64,000 nt of DNA, from the NCBI GenBank assembly GCA_013396655.1, contig WBMV01000470.1:186001-250000 (forward strand), written 5' to 3'. The position numbers and the translations under genes are program-made. The DNA comes from Campylorhamphus procurvoides. Its lineage: Eukaryota > Chordata > Aves > Passeriformes > Dendrocolaptidae. Under the pieces are notes generated by a model that did no database searches, was not told the DNA's origin, and worked only from the letters and a program-made list of their open reading frames with translations. Of this stretch, positions 1-13,774 are shown piece after piece. How positions within the stretch are numbered: the first letter of the stretch is position 1; every line of letters begins with the position of its first letter.

Positions 1-812
1 GAAATTGCAAAATGTAATTTAGCTTCGAGAATAGAATTAATGTTTTCTAATAGCTCTAAGCTATTCTATGATTTTTTTGCTCCACTGCTTGAGGGTTTTT
101 ATAATCTAAATTGGTGATTACAGATGATACACAACATTGTGTATCATAAATAGGAGTTATGTGTCTGGTGAAAATGATAATGGGATTTTGTACCTTATAT
201 GTATATTAGTACATTCAGTAGTATATTAAAGCCTATTTTAGAATCAGAAGATAATTTTGCCCACATGTAGATCTTCCCAGCTCATTCAGTCAGTGAACCT
301 GCTGCTATTTATCGGTCCTCCTCTAGTTTGATAAATATGTGTTGCATCAGAACATCATAAAATTAAAGGTACACCTGTGGGATCTTGTTATCTATGATAT
401 GCTCTTTTTTAGAATATGCTTTTTATTTTTTGCTTGTTTTTTGAGGAGACAATTAAGACTATAACTGTTTATGATTTCTGAGGAAATTTTAGTCCAGTGA
501 TTGATTGGTGATGAATGTATTTACTGGTTATGTCTGGAAGGATTATTTTTCCATAGCCAAGTCCACGATTGGATGACACCTTAGTAAACGTGGAGAAGGT
601 GAAGTGAACAGTTTTGTGGACAAGAGAAGTTTTATATACTTTTATTAATGGTTTAACATGTGCTGTTATTTTTCTTTACTGACCCAAATTTCCGCCCTGC
701 ACTGCAGATCGACAGTACTGGGCTGCTTGTTCTGCCACAGTCATTCTAAACAATCAGCGATTTTGAAGGGCTCTTGCTGTTGTAGAAATTGGAAAGATAT
801 TGTGATAAAACA
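1..812 (+). other. PARD3: PARD3 intron upstream of the exon, window start
   Basis: AT-rich non-coding sequence with no recognisable repeat, exon or RNA gene. It is assigned to the PARD3 intron only because the PARD3 exon at 48736 is internal and nothing in between looks like another gene. The upstream exon is outside the window. Confidence 0.75.
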
Positions 813-1000
813 AAATCATAGAATGGTTTGGGTTGGAAAGGTCATGGGTTGCAAGATCATCTAATCCACCTTCCTGCCAAGGACAGTGACATTGTTCTCT
901 AGATCAGAGAAAGCTCAACGCCCCCCTGAACCTGACACAGAACACTTAAAGGGATGGGGCATCCACAACTTCTCTGTTGCCCCCAAGAGGAGGTATTTAT
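813..1000 (-). mobile_element. CR1 LINE 3' fragment
   Basis: The sequence begins with the reverse complement of a bird CR1 3' end (TCATAGAATGGTTTGGGTTG, then GAAAGGTCATGG) and continues through the CR1 stretch read here as GGATGGGGCATCCACAACTT. The element is therefore on the minus strand and heavily 5'-truncated, carrying only about 190 bp of the 3' UTR region. Similarity fades after about 985, so the right edge is approximate. It is the only clear minus-strand CR1 in the window. Confidence 0.88.
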
Positions 1001-4000
1001 AATTTCTCTGCAAGTGTAATACTGACAGGAAGTTATCTGGAACAAGTGGCTTGTAATAGTGATCTGTAAATTCCTCCCCTAAAGCTTCACTCATTTATTT
1101 TAATTTAAATCTTAGGAAGAATAGATGTTAGAATACCTGGAATATTGCTTGCTTTTCCTTTTGTTCTTCATAATGTGAAGATAAGCAGTAAATATCAAAT
1201 GTAAGTAGAATTAATAATGGAGTGATTCTTTGACAGAAAGAAATTATACTCTAAACCAAGGTATTTCTTATCAAACAGTGCAAGTTGGTATGTATTTTTA
1301 TTTATCATGTATATATCTAATTTTAGAGAAACTCCTTTAGACAAAGCTTTCAATGAAACAAGGAAGTCATTTATTAAATTCCTCTTAGAATTTGTAAAGC
1401 ACTCAGCTTTCATGGTGATGACCATTTATTATTATTTTTATTATATAAATACTTAGATAAAGAGAAATGGGTGTCAGCAGTGAATTGAATAAAACCTCCA
1501 ATTGACCAATAACTCAATTTAGTTTTGAATTTTTTTAGAAAATACAATGGTATTAATCAGGAGAGAAGACTTCAAGTATAAAATTGAATTTACTTCATGG
1601 AAAATCAGTTTGCTTTATCAAAATCTTAAGGTCTCTTTCCCCCTTTCTCTCCCCATCATACAATTCTTCTTTTGCAGTAAGGCTAAATCAGATTTGTCTG
1701 AAGCAGTAATTGGTGATTATCTCCTAACTGCAAGATATAGTTCAGCCTCTTTGGTTAATCCTATCTTACCTGCTATCTATAGTGAGTCACATCAAGGCAA
1801 GGAAGAGAGAGGACTTGAAATGTGATTTCTAGGATCATTTTTCCTATGAGGTGTAATTATATCCAAGAGCTCTGCAAATTGTGGAGAGAGGGGCGATTGG
1901 ACCTCAGCAAAGAGATGTGAAAAGGTTGGGGTGGAGAAGGACTTCCTGTGTCGTGTAAGGTTCTGCGGTATGAGGGAGGGATCCCAGGTTGTATTCTTTG
2001 TGTGGAAAAGTAGAAATCCTTGTGGAAAAGTTTTTTATCGTTTTCTAAGCTTTCCTGTGCACTCTTGTATAATCTGTTCATTATTTGGACTAATGAAGTG
2101 ATACAAGATGAAATTCACCTAATGGAAAAAAATCCCTACTTTATTCTACATAGAAATTAAAAACGAGAAGTGAGGATTATTTATGCTTATGCAATGATCT
2201 ACATTCTATTAAAACCCTGGGTTTTGCTTTACACTTGAGGAGGGATTTATGTGTGCCAAAACAGTTCATCATCATCGTTGTTATTATTGTTAGTAGTATT
2301 ATTATCAACTGTGTAGACTAATAAAAGTTATCTATCACTTCAAATCCTGACTTGTTTGTTTTATTTATGCATCTTAGCATCACTTCGTCAATGATGACAC
2401 AGTTCCTGTAAAAGTCTCTTCTGAGAGGTGCCGAGAACCTTTCAAGTGACCCCTGTTGGAGCCAAGAGGGTGATTTATAATTTTATTAGCAAACTTTTCT
2501 CCTAGAGACAGCTTCATTAGATGTTTTATGGGAAAATAAATGTTTGAGAAGCCCAGCCAGTAGTTTGTTCTTTCACTTCTGGATCCCAGAAAACCTCACT
2601 GCACCCTTAGTATCAGGTTCTTGGCTCCTTGGCTAGAACCCCCACTGCTGTCAGAACAATCCTATATAGTATGGGAAGAGAAAAACAAAATGCTAATGAG
2701 ATTGCAATTTCATAGTTTATGAATTTGTTATGCATCCTCTCTCTCTGTAGTCTGTGTTGCTTTCAGTTTTGGAGAGTAGATCAATATGATAACTTACATA
2801 TCAATCTCTAGGTAATGTTGCATAAAACTAATAACTGTAAAGGAACTGTTTCATAAATTACTGATACTTGTGCCTTGTGCTCTTATACAGTATTTTCACA
2901 TAGTATTTTGATTTACGCTTTAGTAATACTGTGGTGGAAGGAAGGTTTGGGTTTTTGTATGTGAATAAGCCATATATAATTTTGTTAGTGGAAATATATA
3001 TATATATAAGCACTTCTTCCAGAGCTTCCCTTTTTCAATTTGCCATACATTTGAAATGATGTTTCCATAATCTTACATCAGCAGAATGCTTTGTCGTCCT
3101 ACATATTGCTGTTGAAAATATACTGAACATTTCTGCTACCTGGTAAAAATTCATTAGTTGTTCCAAAAAAGTATCTTGACAGTATTAGGACTGTCTGTTA
3201 TATGTTTATATAATACAGTAGACTGAATTTTCAGGCCATTGGGAAATCTTGTGTATGCAAAATCCATTTTTAGCTACTTTGTGACTGTCCTTAAATCCCA
3301 TCTTTTAAGATGTCAGTTGAGCAATAGCAAAGCCTCTAAAAAAAATGTAGCACGTCTGTGATTTCAGTAAATCTCCTGCTGCTTGTGTCTGGTGCATGGC
3401 CTGAGAGAGCCTGGGATGCAGCCGCGGGCTCAGAGATTCTGTGAGGTTAACATGGAGACATCATCAAGAGTATGCTAAACAGAAAACACTTAAGGAAGGT
3501 TGTGTGTGTGGGAAAGTTTTTAATTTGCTAATAGTTGTTATTAGCATTTTAAAACTAAGTACCTTTGTATGAATCTCACCGGACACCCCCATCCTTGAGG
3601 TCAGCCTCTATAAATAGTTAAATTGCTGCAGATCCTTTGTGGGTGCCTTGCAACTCAGAATATATTACTTTGTTTTCATTAGAATTCACTGAACTCATTA
3701 TATAGTGGCTACTTAATTATGGTCAACACTTCACAAGTGAAAAAAAACAGTGCAAAATGATTTGGTGTTGGGTGTTTTTTTTCTGGATGGAGAATGGGTT
3801 ATTCCAACAAGAGGATTCATTAAATTGTTATCCATTCCTAAAATATGAAAGGCATAATTGTACAAAGATACAGGAACAGTGCATGCAAGATAGGTGCTTG
3901 CTTTAGCAGGTACTTTCATTTCATAATTTCCTGAATTATGTTTGGGAACTAAGATGGTTAAAGCTAAATGTGTAGAGGTAAACATCTCAATCTATTGTTC

Positions 4001-7000
4001 ACTCTTTCCTCTCATGGTGAAAATGTTGCTTTCAGCCATATGTTTGCTGGTGTCAGCTCATGACAGTGCTGAGATTCTCTGACTCATGCTTGCACCTGGT
4101 CAGCCCTGAGGGCACCATGGTGTTCTGGCATAGGAATAAAATTTAAGCCTGTATGTCCTTAATTTTCATATTTTTGACTTGCTCTTCCTGCTTTCTATAC
4201 TTGGCAGTAAGATTTCAGATTCCTATTTAGAAAGTGCCTTAACTACTGGTGTTTTGCAGTTTGTTTTTATTTTGTTCTGGAAAAATTGCTGTCGTAGAGA
4301 GAAGGCTGTAACTTAGGTACAGTCAAACACAGGGATTTTGTCCTTAAAAGACAAAATATTAATAATTTATATGTCTTGTTTAGGCCAAGATGGTACAACA
4401 GCAGTTATATTTTTCTTCTGATTTCTCATAAGCAGGAAAGTGCCAAAGCTTGCTTTATTTTCTGGAAAAATATTCACTTTCTTGTGAGACATTTTTAGTG
4501 CCTAGGCAATATAATTACTGCTCTTCTAAAGAATAGGGTTTTGTTTTGTTGAATTGCTAATTGCGTAGTTTTGCAGAGAATTGGTATGTGTAATTTCCTC
4601 CCATCCCCCAACACCCAATGAATCTAAAAAGACACATGGTTTTTTTCCCCTCCTTACATATTCCTTTTGTATTAGACTAAATTTGGAGTGGGTGAACAAG
4701 GAATAGTAGGCAAGTTTCTGACCTGTTACTCTATCTTGTAGTTTCTGCAAATCTATCAGAATGCAGTTTCCGAAAATGAGTAACCATTACTTAAGTTCAA
4801 GCTAGTTTTTGGGCTGGAATAGCCATGTGCTGCTTTCAGCATTTGCATTTTTCAATACTACTGTGTGATGGTGCATGATGCACCTGGCTGGTGAGGTCAG
4901 AGAAGCTAATTTCTTGTTGATGTGGGTTGGCTTTTCAGAAGTGGTAACAGGATTAAAGAAAATTCTGTATCCAAGAAATGTTGCCATCCTTAGTTGTGTG
5001 CTTGCAGATTTTGAGATTTTGAGAATGAATATGTTGATGGATATTATGTGCTGCATATGAAACAGAGAATTACCTGATTTGGTTGTTTGAAATCTGAATT
5101 CTCCTTTCTTAGATAACTACTGAAGGCATGATTAAATTTAATTGTTTGAATTTTCAGTTTAATAAGTATCTTTGTAATTGTGCTTTCTTTACGTTCCATT
5201 CAGAAATCAATGATGAGAGATGAGATTTTTCTCTTTTTGGTTAGTCATTAGTATTCACAGCTCTATCAGACTGCAGTTCAAACTCTTCACTTGTTTTTGT
5301 CACAGAAGATGATGGAGCAAGGTTGCTTAGAAACACTGAGCCACACTCGCAGTGGGAGATATCAATCTGTTCTGTGTATTCACCTGCACATGCAGGGGAG
5401 AAAATTGAGTTTCTCCCCGGATTATGATAATTCGTTGCAAGTTTGGTTTATCCATATTATGCTTAAATATTCACAAACGGGCATTTTGTTTCATTAGTTA
5501 TAGTGAGAAAATGTAAACGATTGACTTTTTTAAAACAGTTATTTCAAAGTAAGAGAGTCTAATTTACTTGTGTGCCTTCCAAAGAGAAAATGTTACTATT
5601 CTTGACTGAGTTAATCAATTTGTCTTTATTAACAAGTTGCACACATTGGAGATTATTTCATGATCTATTTAAAACAATTTTTTATAAATCCCTAGCTTTA
5701 GTCTTCAGTTCAAGAAACTATGTCTACTTGGCTACCAACAGTGATTAAGTTTTTCTCTAATCTAGTTAAATTCTTGATCTTTTTAAGACTGGGCTAAAAA
5801 TAAACCAAGTCACTCAAGTTATACAATTTTGATCTTTTCAGCTATGAGTAACTTTGCCTATTTTTAGACAAGCTGTAATTGTACACTAATGTGCTGGAAA
5901 AGACAAATGTAGCTTTTTATCACTCTAACTTCTAAGCATTTCAATTACTATACTTATTAAATATGCTGAAAATGCATATATTTCTTTCTGTGAGTCTGGA
6001 ATAGACTTTCAAGAGACTTAAAATTTTTGTATCATTGAGCTCTTAGCCCTCTCTTTAACACACAAGCTGTTGTGTAGGGGGTTGCTGACATGGGACCCTG
6101 CTTTATTTTTCTTGCTTTATGCTGAACTTACCCTCTTTACATCCCAAAGAGCAAGAAATCAGGTTAAAAGTGAAAGCTGCACAACACTGATTCTGTAAAG
6201 CTGTAAAACACTTATGACTAGTTCATACAACAAAACAATAGACAATGAAAATAATTCCTATTACTCTAGCAATGTCAGTGTATTAACAGAACAAAAAAAT
6301 GACGTGTGAATAGGCAGGAAATAATTTATTATCACTTTAGTTTTCACTATTCTTTCAATAAAAATCAGAAACAAGTAATATAATTTGTTAAAGCATATTA
6401 ATGTGTTACTAATAAGTAAATTATTCTGATGCCTGGAGACTTGGATATCTTTGCATTGTATCATTGTCTGAATTTGTTGCATGTTTAAAGTAAATGAATG
6501 TGAATTTTCATATAAAAGACAGACTCTAGGAAAAAACCCAAGCCAGCCCAACCCCAAAAGCACAAAACTCTTTTGAAGTTGTTACTGGAAAATATTTGGG
6601 AAAGCTTATTTTTTATTTTTTTTTTAAATTTTATTATGAACGGAGCATAGACCTAGAGAGGAAATGGTATCTCTAGTACTTGAACTTTGTGGTGCCACCA
6701 TTGTCTCCTGTAGCTTCTCTTTAGATTAGATGTGGGTCACAAGAAAACATGAAGATACCAGAACTGTGGTCTTTGTCTTTTTGCATTTCTATTTTTTTCC
6801 CTATGTTGTACACCACAATCCCTTTTTTATTTTTGTGTTGAACATTACTTCTCATTGTATAACAGGATTTGTTGTTTTCTTTTTAATCTGACTCTTCACT
6901 GATTTCCTGATCTGTGCAGTTGGTTTCTTTTCCCTCCTCTTGCCACCTTCTGGCCGTTGTTGCAGCAGGTTTGAACACAGCTGTGGACCAGGTGTGCAGA

Positions 7001-7886
7001 TATCTGGGCAGTTTTTGGTACCTTAGTTTTTTTATTAGGAAACAGTATTTAGATAATACATGCTTATTTTGCTGCAAAGTCAACTTGGAAATGGTAAAGA
7101 GCCAAATTTTCATAAAAGAAACTACATGGAAAGGTTTCAGGAGGTCAGGTAGGATGTATTCATGGGATAAGAATAGATGACTGTGTATGAAAATGATCCA
7201 GGATTCAAACAATTCATGTCACTAGCTGCTAATGCACCTTTGCTGGAAAGTTGTGCTCTGAGTGAGCTCCCATCATAAAACCTCCTACACATATTAATAA
7301 GAGGAATTCTCCCAGGACAGTCTGTATATGAGGTAAGGCAAATACATGAGAAAGCAGAACCAAAAATATTCTCAAGAGTAAAATTGAGAGGGAAGCAAGT
7401 TGAATACTCTCTCATTTTCTTCTGAGTTTCTCTGTCTCTTTCTCCAGGTTCTGCGATGATTCTCACCATTTCCCCACAGCAAGAGCACTGGCATTTTGTA
7501 ATAGCAAGTGGGGTGCCCAAGCCTCTGCCCGCTGCCTTCAGGCTGCAGTGCATAGCGTGCCTCTTTGCAGTGTTTGCTATGAGCTTTTGGCATCATTTTC
7601 AAGAGTTTGACACTGTATTATGAGATCCAGTATTGTAGGTTGATTGTTTGGGTGGCAGGGGAAGGATAGGATTGACGCTTTGTATTGATGAAAATGGAGG
7701 TGGCTATTAGAGACTAGGGACTCTTATTTATTTGTTAGCTAAGATGCAAGTAAAGCTGCAGAAGGAATGATGACTACTGGTCTCACATCCCTTTACTCAC
7801 TACCCTTTTACCATGACAACTTTGAATTCATGTTTTATAGCTCTAGGGTAGGTATCTTTTTCACCTATTCTGACTTCCCTTACTGC
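1001..7886 (+). other. PARD3: Intronic sequence with minor simple repeats
   Basis: No gene is supported here. It holds a trinucleotide-rich patch of decayed ATC and TTA units at about 2267-2306 and a short (AT)n run at 2994-3008. A minus-strand open frame at 7137-7553 (138 codons) has no recognisable domain and no convincing splice or promoter context, so it is treated as chance. Confidence 0.7.
2994..3008. repeat. (AT)n microsatellite
   Basis: An uninterrupted alternating AT run of about 15 bases. A short simple repeat of the kind common in vertebrate introns. Confidence 0.85.
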
Positions 7887-7997
7887 TGACCCTCAAGAAA
7901 AAGAAACCTAAACCAAAAAAAATGAAGAAACACACACAAAAAAAACCCAACCAAAAACCCCAACAAAAACCCCCAAGCACAAAAACAAACAAACCCT
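7887..7997. repeat. A/C-rich low-complexity tract
   Basis: About 110 bases made almost only of A and C on the + strand, with runs of A interspersed with CCC/CCCC blocks and several CAAA and AACCCC units. The complement is T/G-rich with several G-runs. Such tracts are frequent in bird introns. No unit length is strictly periodic, so I call it low complexity rather than a microsatellite. Confidence 0.85.
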
Positions 7998-10900
7998 TTA
8001 AGATGCTCAACACCAGGCAAAGAATTCAATTTTTGGATGACAGTGGGTGATAGTGAAGTTGCAGGAGTATTTTTACTATACTGAACAAGATTTTCTTATG
8101 CATTTGGTTTGTCTTGGTTTCTGAAAGTTAATACTTGGTTGTGGATGTATGTGTGTAGTTTTCATGGCTAGAATGCTCACATAGAGCAAAGGCATTATTT
8201 AATTCTAATGCTGGCATCTGGACGGGCCAGCATTTATCTTTAGTAAAGATAATTTGAGGACTTTTCCTTGTACTAAAATCAGAGGGTAGGAATTTTTAGA
8301 GTTATCCTTGCTGTGAGCTGCTCTGGAAGGTGGGTGGTAGGTGGTACATGGGGGAGAGTTCTGTGTCAGTGTTTCAGCAATGAGGAAATGGATCCATTAA
8401 TGAGAGCTCAAGAAACACACAGCAATAGGAAATGGGTGTGCAGGGATTGTGTTTCTCTTGCTGAAAAGTAGCAATTGAGGGAATCCTTATTTAAGGTGGA
8501 AAGATTTAATGGTCTAGAAATAAATTTTAAAACTAGAATATGGCATTATAAGATTTAAATCTAAGTGGCTTTAGATTGTTAGGCAGAGATATTCATTGTT
8601 GTGAGCCCCCAAATCTTGTATTTGTCCCAGAGAACCTCCCATTGTCTGTGCAGAGTAATACTGTCTTTTTTTTTCATTTTTGCTAATGCACAAGTTAATT
8701 CACTAAGGGAGCTTGTTTTAAATGAGCTAATTTGCTGTCATTATCAGTCAATATAACAGTCAAAAGTGGCTTGTGTATTGCTGATATTTGGGAACTTTTG
8801 CTCTAAAGAAGGCACTGGTCTATGCCTCTACGTAAAACACATACATCTTTTATTGCCAAAGAGTTACTTAATTCACTTTGTGTTTTGTAAATTTTTACTC
8901 TTTTTTTTTGAATATCTTTTTCTTATTGTACTTGTTTAGGAGAGTGCTAAACCCATAAAATTCCTGAAAATTTCCTTGACATGCAAAAAGGAATAGTAAC
9001 TTGCACATTTTTCCCCTGTATGCATTTTTCATTATGAGAAAGATTTATGATTGGTAATATGACCCTGTGAGTTGGGCCACTTTCTGCAGAGGGTTCTTTC
9101 AGCACCTAAAGCAGCAGGAATGACTGGAATGCATGTTTTGCATTTTGATTTCCATCCTATAATGTTGACCTTTAGTTTCTCTTCATTTTTGTCATGTTTG
9201 CCTTTCTTTATGCTAATGGATATCAGTGTTGCTTTTTCTTCATATTGATAAGAGCATTCACTAACTTCTGTCTTTGTTCACTGGGAGAGATAAATGCTTT
9301 AAACCTTGATTAAATGCCATGTTAGTTGTTGAGTTATTATTAATAAACCCACTGCTCTAAAATCATGCTTAAATCTTAGGGTATTCTTTATGTCCCTCTG
9401 GTACTGCTGACTGTATTCAGCATGCATTTCTGGTGCAGCTTTGATTGCACAGAGTGAAATGGAAAACATTGTGAGAAGAGGGAATATTGATTTTTCTCCT
9501 AGTTAAGCAATGGTTTTCCAAGTGACAGAGCTCAATTATATTATACTGGTTATTGGACTATTTAACATATGCCTTTTTAGTGAAGTGATTCTGGCCTGTA
9601 ATGTCCTATATCTTAATTAAACCAATATTTTGAGGGCAGTTGGATAGAACATACATTTGAAAATGTAAATGTCAAGTATATTGTACCAAGGCTTATCTGT
9701 TAAATACTATGAGGTTATAGCCCAGATGAGGCGGCTGGGAATAATAACAATTGTTCAGCCTTTTCTTCTTCTGTTGCTGTGTAATTAGATCATGACGTTG
9801 TCCATTTGATAACTACCGGAAAGTGTAAATTAGAGTAAGTTGGAAGTGGATGTAAGAATATGATATTTAAATTTTTAATTACTGAGATGGAATAGGTGCT
9901 CCATGGGAGGTCAGACTGTAGGCCTTTCCCAGGAGTCTTGTCAGAAAATTCCACTTAATGGTAAGAAAAATGCTGAGAGAGTAGAAGTGTCTTGAATGCA
10001 GAGACAGCTAGTCACTTATGTAATTAAATGCACTTTTTAAAATAGGTGAGAACGTGGCAGTGTGGCATGGTCTGCCTTTTTAAAGGGTATATGCTCTCCT
10101 TATATTTTATATACTTCATATTTTGAAGTATCCTGACTTGTCCTGGGTGGGTATATGAGTCTGCGTAGGTAGAGGGAGTCACAGTTTCTTTCACCCAAGC
10201 AGCAAATAGTTCATGGCCTGTTTGGGAAACGCTGTATAGATTTAGTTAAGTGGGCTGCAGTTTCTATATTGATCTAAAACCATTGCAAATAAAAATAAAA
10301 TTAATGGTAATAGGATCTCGTTAACCTTGTTCATTTATACATGTTAAGAGCTCTAAAATGCAACTGTTTGCAAGGTCTTTTGTTTCAGCTCTTCCTCCCT
10401 TCCCTCATCCCCAGGTAGGCACCAGTGCTACCAGTGCAAGATACTGTAAAGCACACAGAGCAGAACAGTCAGTGCTGTCAACTGTATCAGTGCAATGCAG
10501 ACATGACTGTCTAGAGCTGGAAATACTTTAATAATTTAGGGAGAATCTTTTGTTTTGGGTCATATGTTTCTGCTTCCAGTAAATAATGAGGATGGTTCTG
10601 TGTTTTAAAAACTGATCAGGACAGTGATTCATGCTAAAAGTGCAATAGGGACATTTTGCAATTACTTTGAGGAATGTTTTCAGATTGGATAAGAAAATAC
10701 TGGTGTGGTGAAATATATATATGTAAAATATACTGATGTTATCCCAGAATAGTCTGTCAGTGTGATAGAAATATCTTGCATCTTACACACCAGCACAGTT
10801 TTGTATTCCACTTGGTTTTTCCTACCTTAGTGTACATCTCTGAACAATTTTTAAATGTAGAATATGAAAAATTTAATTCTCTTTGAAGTTAGCAGAAGAA

Positions 10901-13170
10901 AGCGACTTTTCTATAGATGGACAATCAAGGTAAAAATATGACAATCTTCGTTTGAGGGATACGTGGCTGTCTTATTATCTCAGAGCTTCTGTGTTGTTTT
11001 GCAGGATGTGACCTTTCAGTTCTGTGAGCACACGATAAGGGTATTGGTCGCCCTGATTCTTTCTTAAAATAATGCATAGGGACTAGGGAGAAGAGCAAGA
11101 ACCAAAGGCTTCACCTTGTAAAGTTTGATGGTATTTACCTTCACGCTAGCAAGACTTGATTGATAGCATAGGTGTGCGTGCCATGGCTGCCAAATGCTGA
11201 TGCATTTCTCTTTTGGCTGTTGCACAGATTTGGCACAGTTTGGGCTTGGAAGGCTTCTGTTCATCTGGGCTGGTGAAAACTGCCGGCTGAGGGGAGCTTG
11301 CTGAGTGATTGGGCAGTCTGCGTGTAAACCTTTTGTTCTGGAAAAAGGCTGAAAAACCAAGCGAAAGCCACCACACCTTACCTCATGAAGCTTTTTGAGC
11401 TCTTTCAAGAACTTCTGTTTGATTCTGCGTGAAAACAAAATAGTGTTTCCAAGCAGGTTAAAAAGAGGAACCAGCAGGAATATCCTACCTCACAAAAATT
11501 AATTAAGGCTCTGAAATTTGAACATTTTGTGATATTTCTTCAGTTCCTTCTTTTCCCTATACACCCCAATATAAGGGTCCTAAAAATAAAGGCAGAAAGC
11601 AATAGAGTTCCACAAGATTATTGCTGTTCTTCTGAAAAAATGCACCCTTGCTTATCTTTTGCCCCTTGCTTAATCTGGGTTTTGAAGTTATGTCCTTTCT
11701 GCCTTAAAAATGGGATTATGATCTATTTTAAGTATTTTATATAATAAGTGTAACAGAATGCCTTGTAAACACATACAGTTTCAATATTCACTAAGAAAAA
11801 GAGACCAAAGAAGCCAATTTAATTTACAACAAAGAGGTTTTTTTTTTCCTTTTAACAGTGCCATCATGCCATCAATGTTGACATTATGAGCCTAGGCTTC
11901 CCATATGGCTAAATGAGCCACTGTGAATGGAACAAGGTTGCTTATGCTCTGACAGCTTTGGGATTTGTAATCTGCTTTGCTGTCTCCCAGTTAACAAAAC
12001 ATCCCCTTCTAAGGAAGATTCTCATTGATATCTTGCTACTCCACATGCACTTTGCACTGAAGATGTAGCTCTGTGTAGGAAACATTTCCACACAGACATG
12101 TGACATGAAAGACATGCACAAAGTAACCTTTTCATCTGACTGACATGATGCTGTCCCATATGAAGCACAGGCCCCAACTCTGTTGACCTTTTTGCATGTC
12201 GGGGCTACCTATGCCAGGTGTCCTATTGAACTTAGGTGAGCTTTCTGCACCCACAGTATTCTACATGCTCACATACATTGGAAGCTTTTGCTTACTCTCT
12301 TGTGGGAATCATATTTTACATGGCTGAGTCTTCTCAAGAGGGAGTAATTTTCAGATTTTGAACTGAACATTGGGTTCTGAAATGCTAATATTCCCACCAA
12401 AATGGAAATCTGAAAGACTTCTCTTTTGTATCTTGTTACTACTTCCAGCAGTGGTGGTCTTTGTTATTTAGAAGCTCTTCTAAGGCTTGTGCCTTGATAA
12501 CTGAAGAGAAGAAATAGTATTACCACATTACTTTGTTATTTTTTTCCCAACAAAAACTCTGTTTTGTTGTCATTACCAGTCTTGCCTAGACCCTTCTTGC
12601 CCATCTCCTGAGAAGTTAACATCGTGAGGAGTCCAGGAATCATCCTCTCTGGGGAGAAGGGTGTTGCCTGGCCTGGGAGGGTACAGAGAGCACAACAAGG
12701 GTAGAGTGTGAAGGGTGTGGGTCCATACATGTCTCTGTTGGTGTGGGAAGAGAGAGGTTTTGTGTTGTGTATGGAGAGCTGGAACAAATCAGGAGAAACA
12801 ATGTTTTTCTTGGATTTATTTTTTCTCATCTGCAGTTTTTGTTTCTCCTGAACATTACTGAGGATACTGGACTTGTGTTTTTTAAAATATTGCAATGTTT
12901 GTTAGGTCTTAAAATTACAGCAGTTTACTTTTTGTCTTCCTAGTAATGAAATTTTCTCTCTAGGGAGATTCTGGGTAGTGAGAATAAAGAACTAGTAATG
13001 CTGAAACTCACATATCTGTTGATATATGGGGATTAATGTGCTTTCTGGAAAATTATAAAACCATAATCTATTATTAAGAGCTTGAGGGATGTGATTCAGA
13101 CTTAGCTATTGAAGAAAATTTAGACTTCAGGTGGAAACAGTGTTCAGCCCTACTGTGTTCTGTATTGAGG
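7998..13170 (+). other. PARD3: Intronic sequence, mostly no recognised feature
   Basis: AT-rich intron. Apart from the hairpin pair at 8207-8252 I see no repeat, exon or RNA gene. Open frames near 11064-11438 and 12536-12895 (minus strand) are short, unrecognised and lack context. A stretch around 8690-8800, rich in TAAT-like motifs, looks like typical conserved non-coding sequence, but I cannot show conservation. Confidence 0.65.
8207..8252. repeat. Two adjacent short hairpins
   Basis: The first inverted repeat is AATGCTGGC (8207-8215) and GCCAGCATT (8226-8234), nine perfect base pairs around a 10-base loop. The second follows at once: TTATCTTTA (8234-8242) and TAAAGATAA (8244-8252), nine perfect pairs around a single G. 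The stems share base 8234. They are too short for a microRNA precursor, and function is unknown. Confidence 0.75.
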
Positions 13171-13774
13171 GTGGTAATTTAAGTGCTGAGTCCAGCACTT
13201 GGATCACAACAGCCCCGTAAACCACTACAGGCTTGAGGAACAGCATTGAAAAGCTGCCTGGCAGAAAAGGACCTGGCAGTGCTGGGTGACTGTTGGCTGA
13301 ACATGAGCCAGCAGAGTACCCAAGTGGCCAAGAAGGCCAGAGGCACCCTGGCCTGTGTCAAAAACAGTGTGATCAGGAGGGCTAGGGAAGTGATTGTCCT
13401 GCTGTATTCAGCACTAGTGAGGCCACACCTGGAGTGCTGAATATGTCCAGTTTTGGACTCCTCACTACAACAAAGACACTGAGGTGCTGGAGTCAGTCCT
13501 GAAAAGGCAGTGAAGCTGGTGAAGGGTCTAGAGAGTAAGTCCTATGAGGAGCTGCTGAGGGAGCTGGGATTGTTTAGTCTGGGGAAACAGAGGCTCAGGG
13601 GGAGGACCTTATCACTCTCTAAAACTACTTGAAAGGAGATTGTAGCAAGGGGTAGTTGGTCTCTTCTCCTGGGGAACTAGTGACAGGAGAAGAGGACGTG
13701 GCCTCAGGCTGTGCCAGGCGAGGTTCAGGTTGGACGCCAGGGAGAATTTTTTCACTGGAAGGACTGGAACAGCC
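13171..13774 (+). mobile_element. CR1 LINE, 5' part of a split copy (end of ORF2 plus start of 3' region)
   Basis: Decayed remains of the CR1 reverse-transcriptase polyprotein C-terminus. The reading [20 protein letters not shown] is followed shortly by [17 protein letters not shown], which is characteristic of bird CR1 ORF2. Stop codons and frameshifts follow (for example after PHLEC), so it is dead. The nucleotide match runs on through the CR1 segment containing ACCTTATCACTCTC and ends abruptly at GGACTGGAACAGCC (13761-13774). The rest of the element resumes at about 14401. Confidence 0.93.

Noticed and set aside
7137..7553. A 138-codon minus-strand open frame.
   Set aside because: No recognisable domain and no neighbouring exon signals; length is within what chance gives over this window.
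7887..7997. A telomere-like or CRISPR-like repeat in the A/C-rich tract.
   Set aside because: No fixed unit, no constant spacer length and no telomeric hexamer; it is ordinary low-complexity intron sequence.
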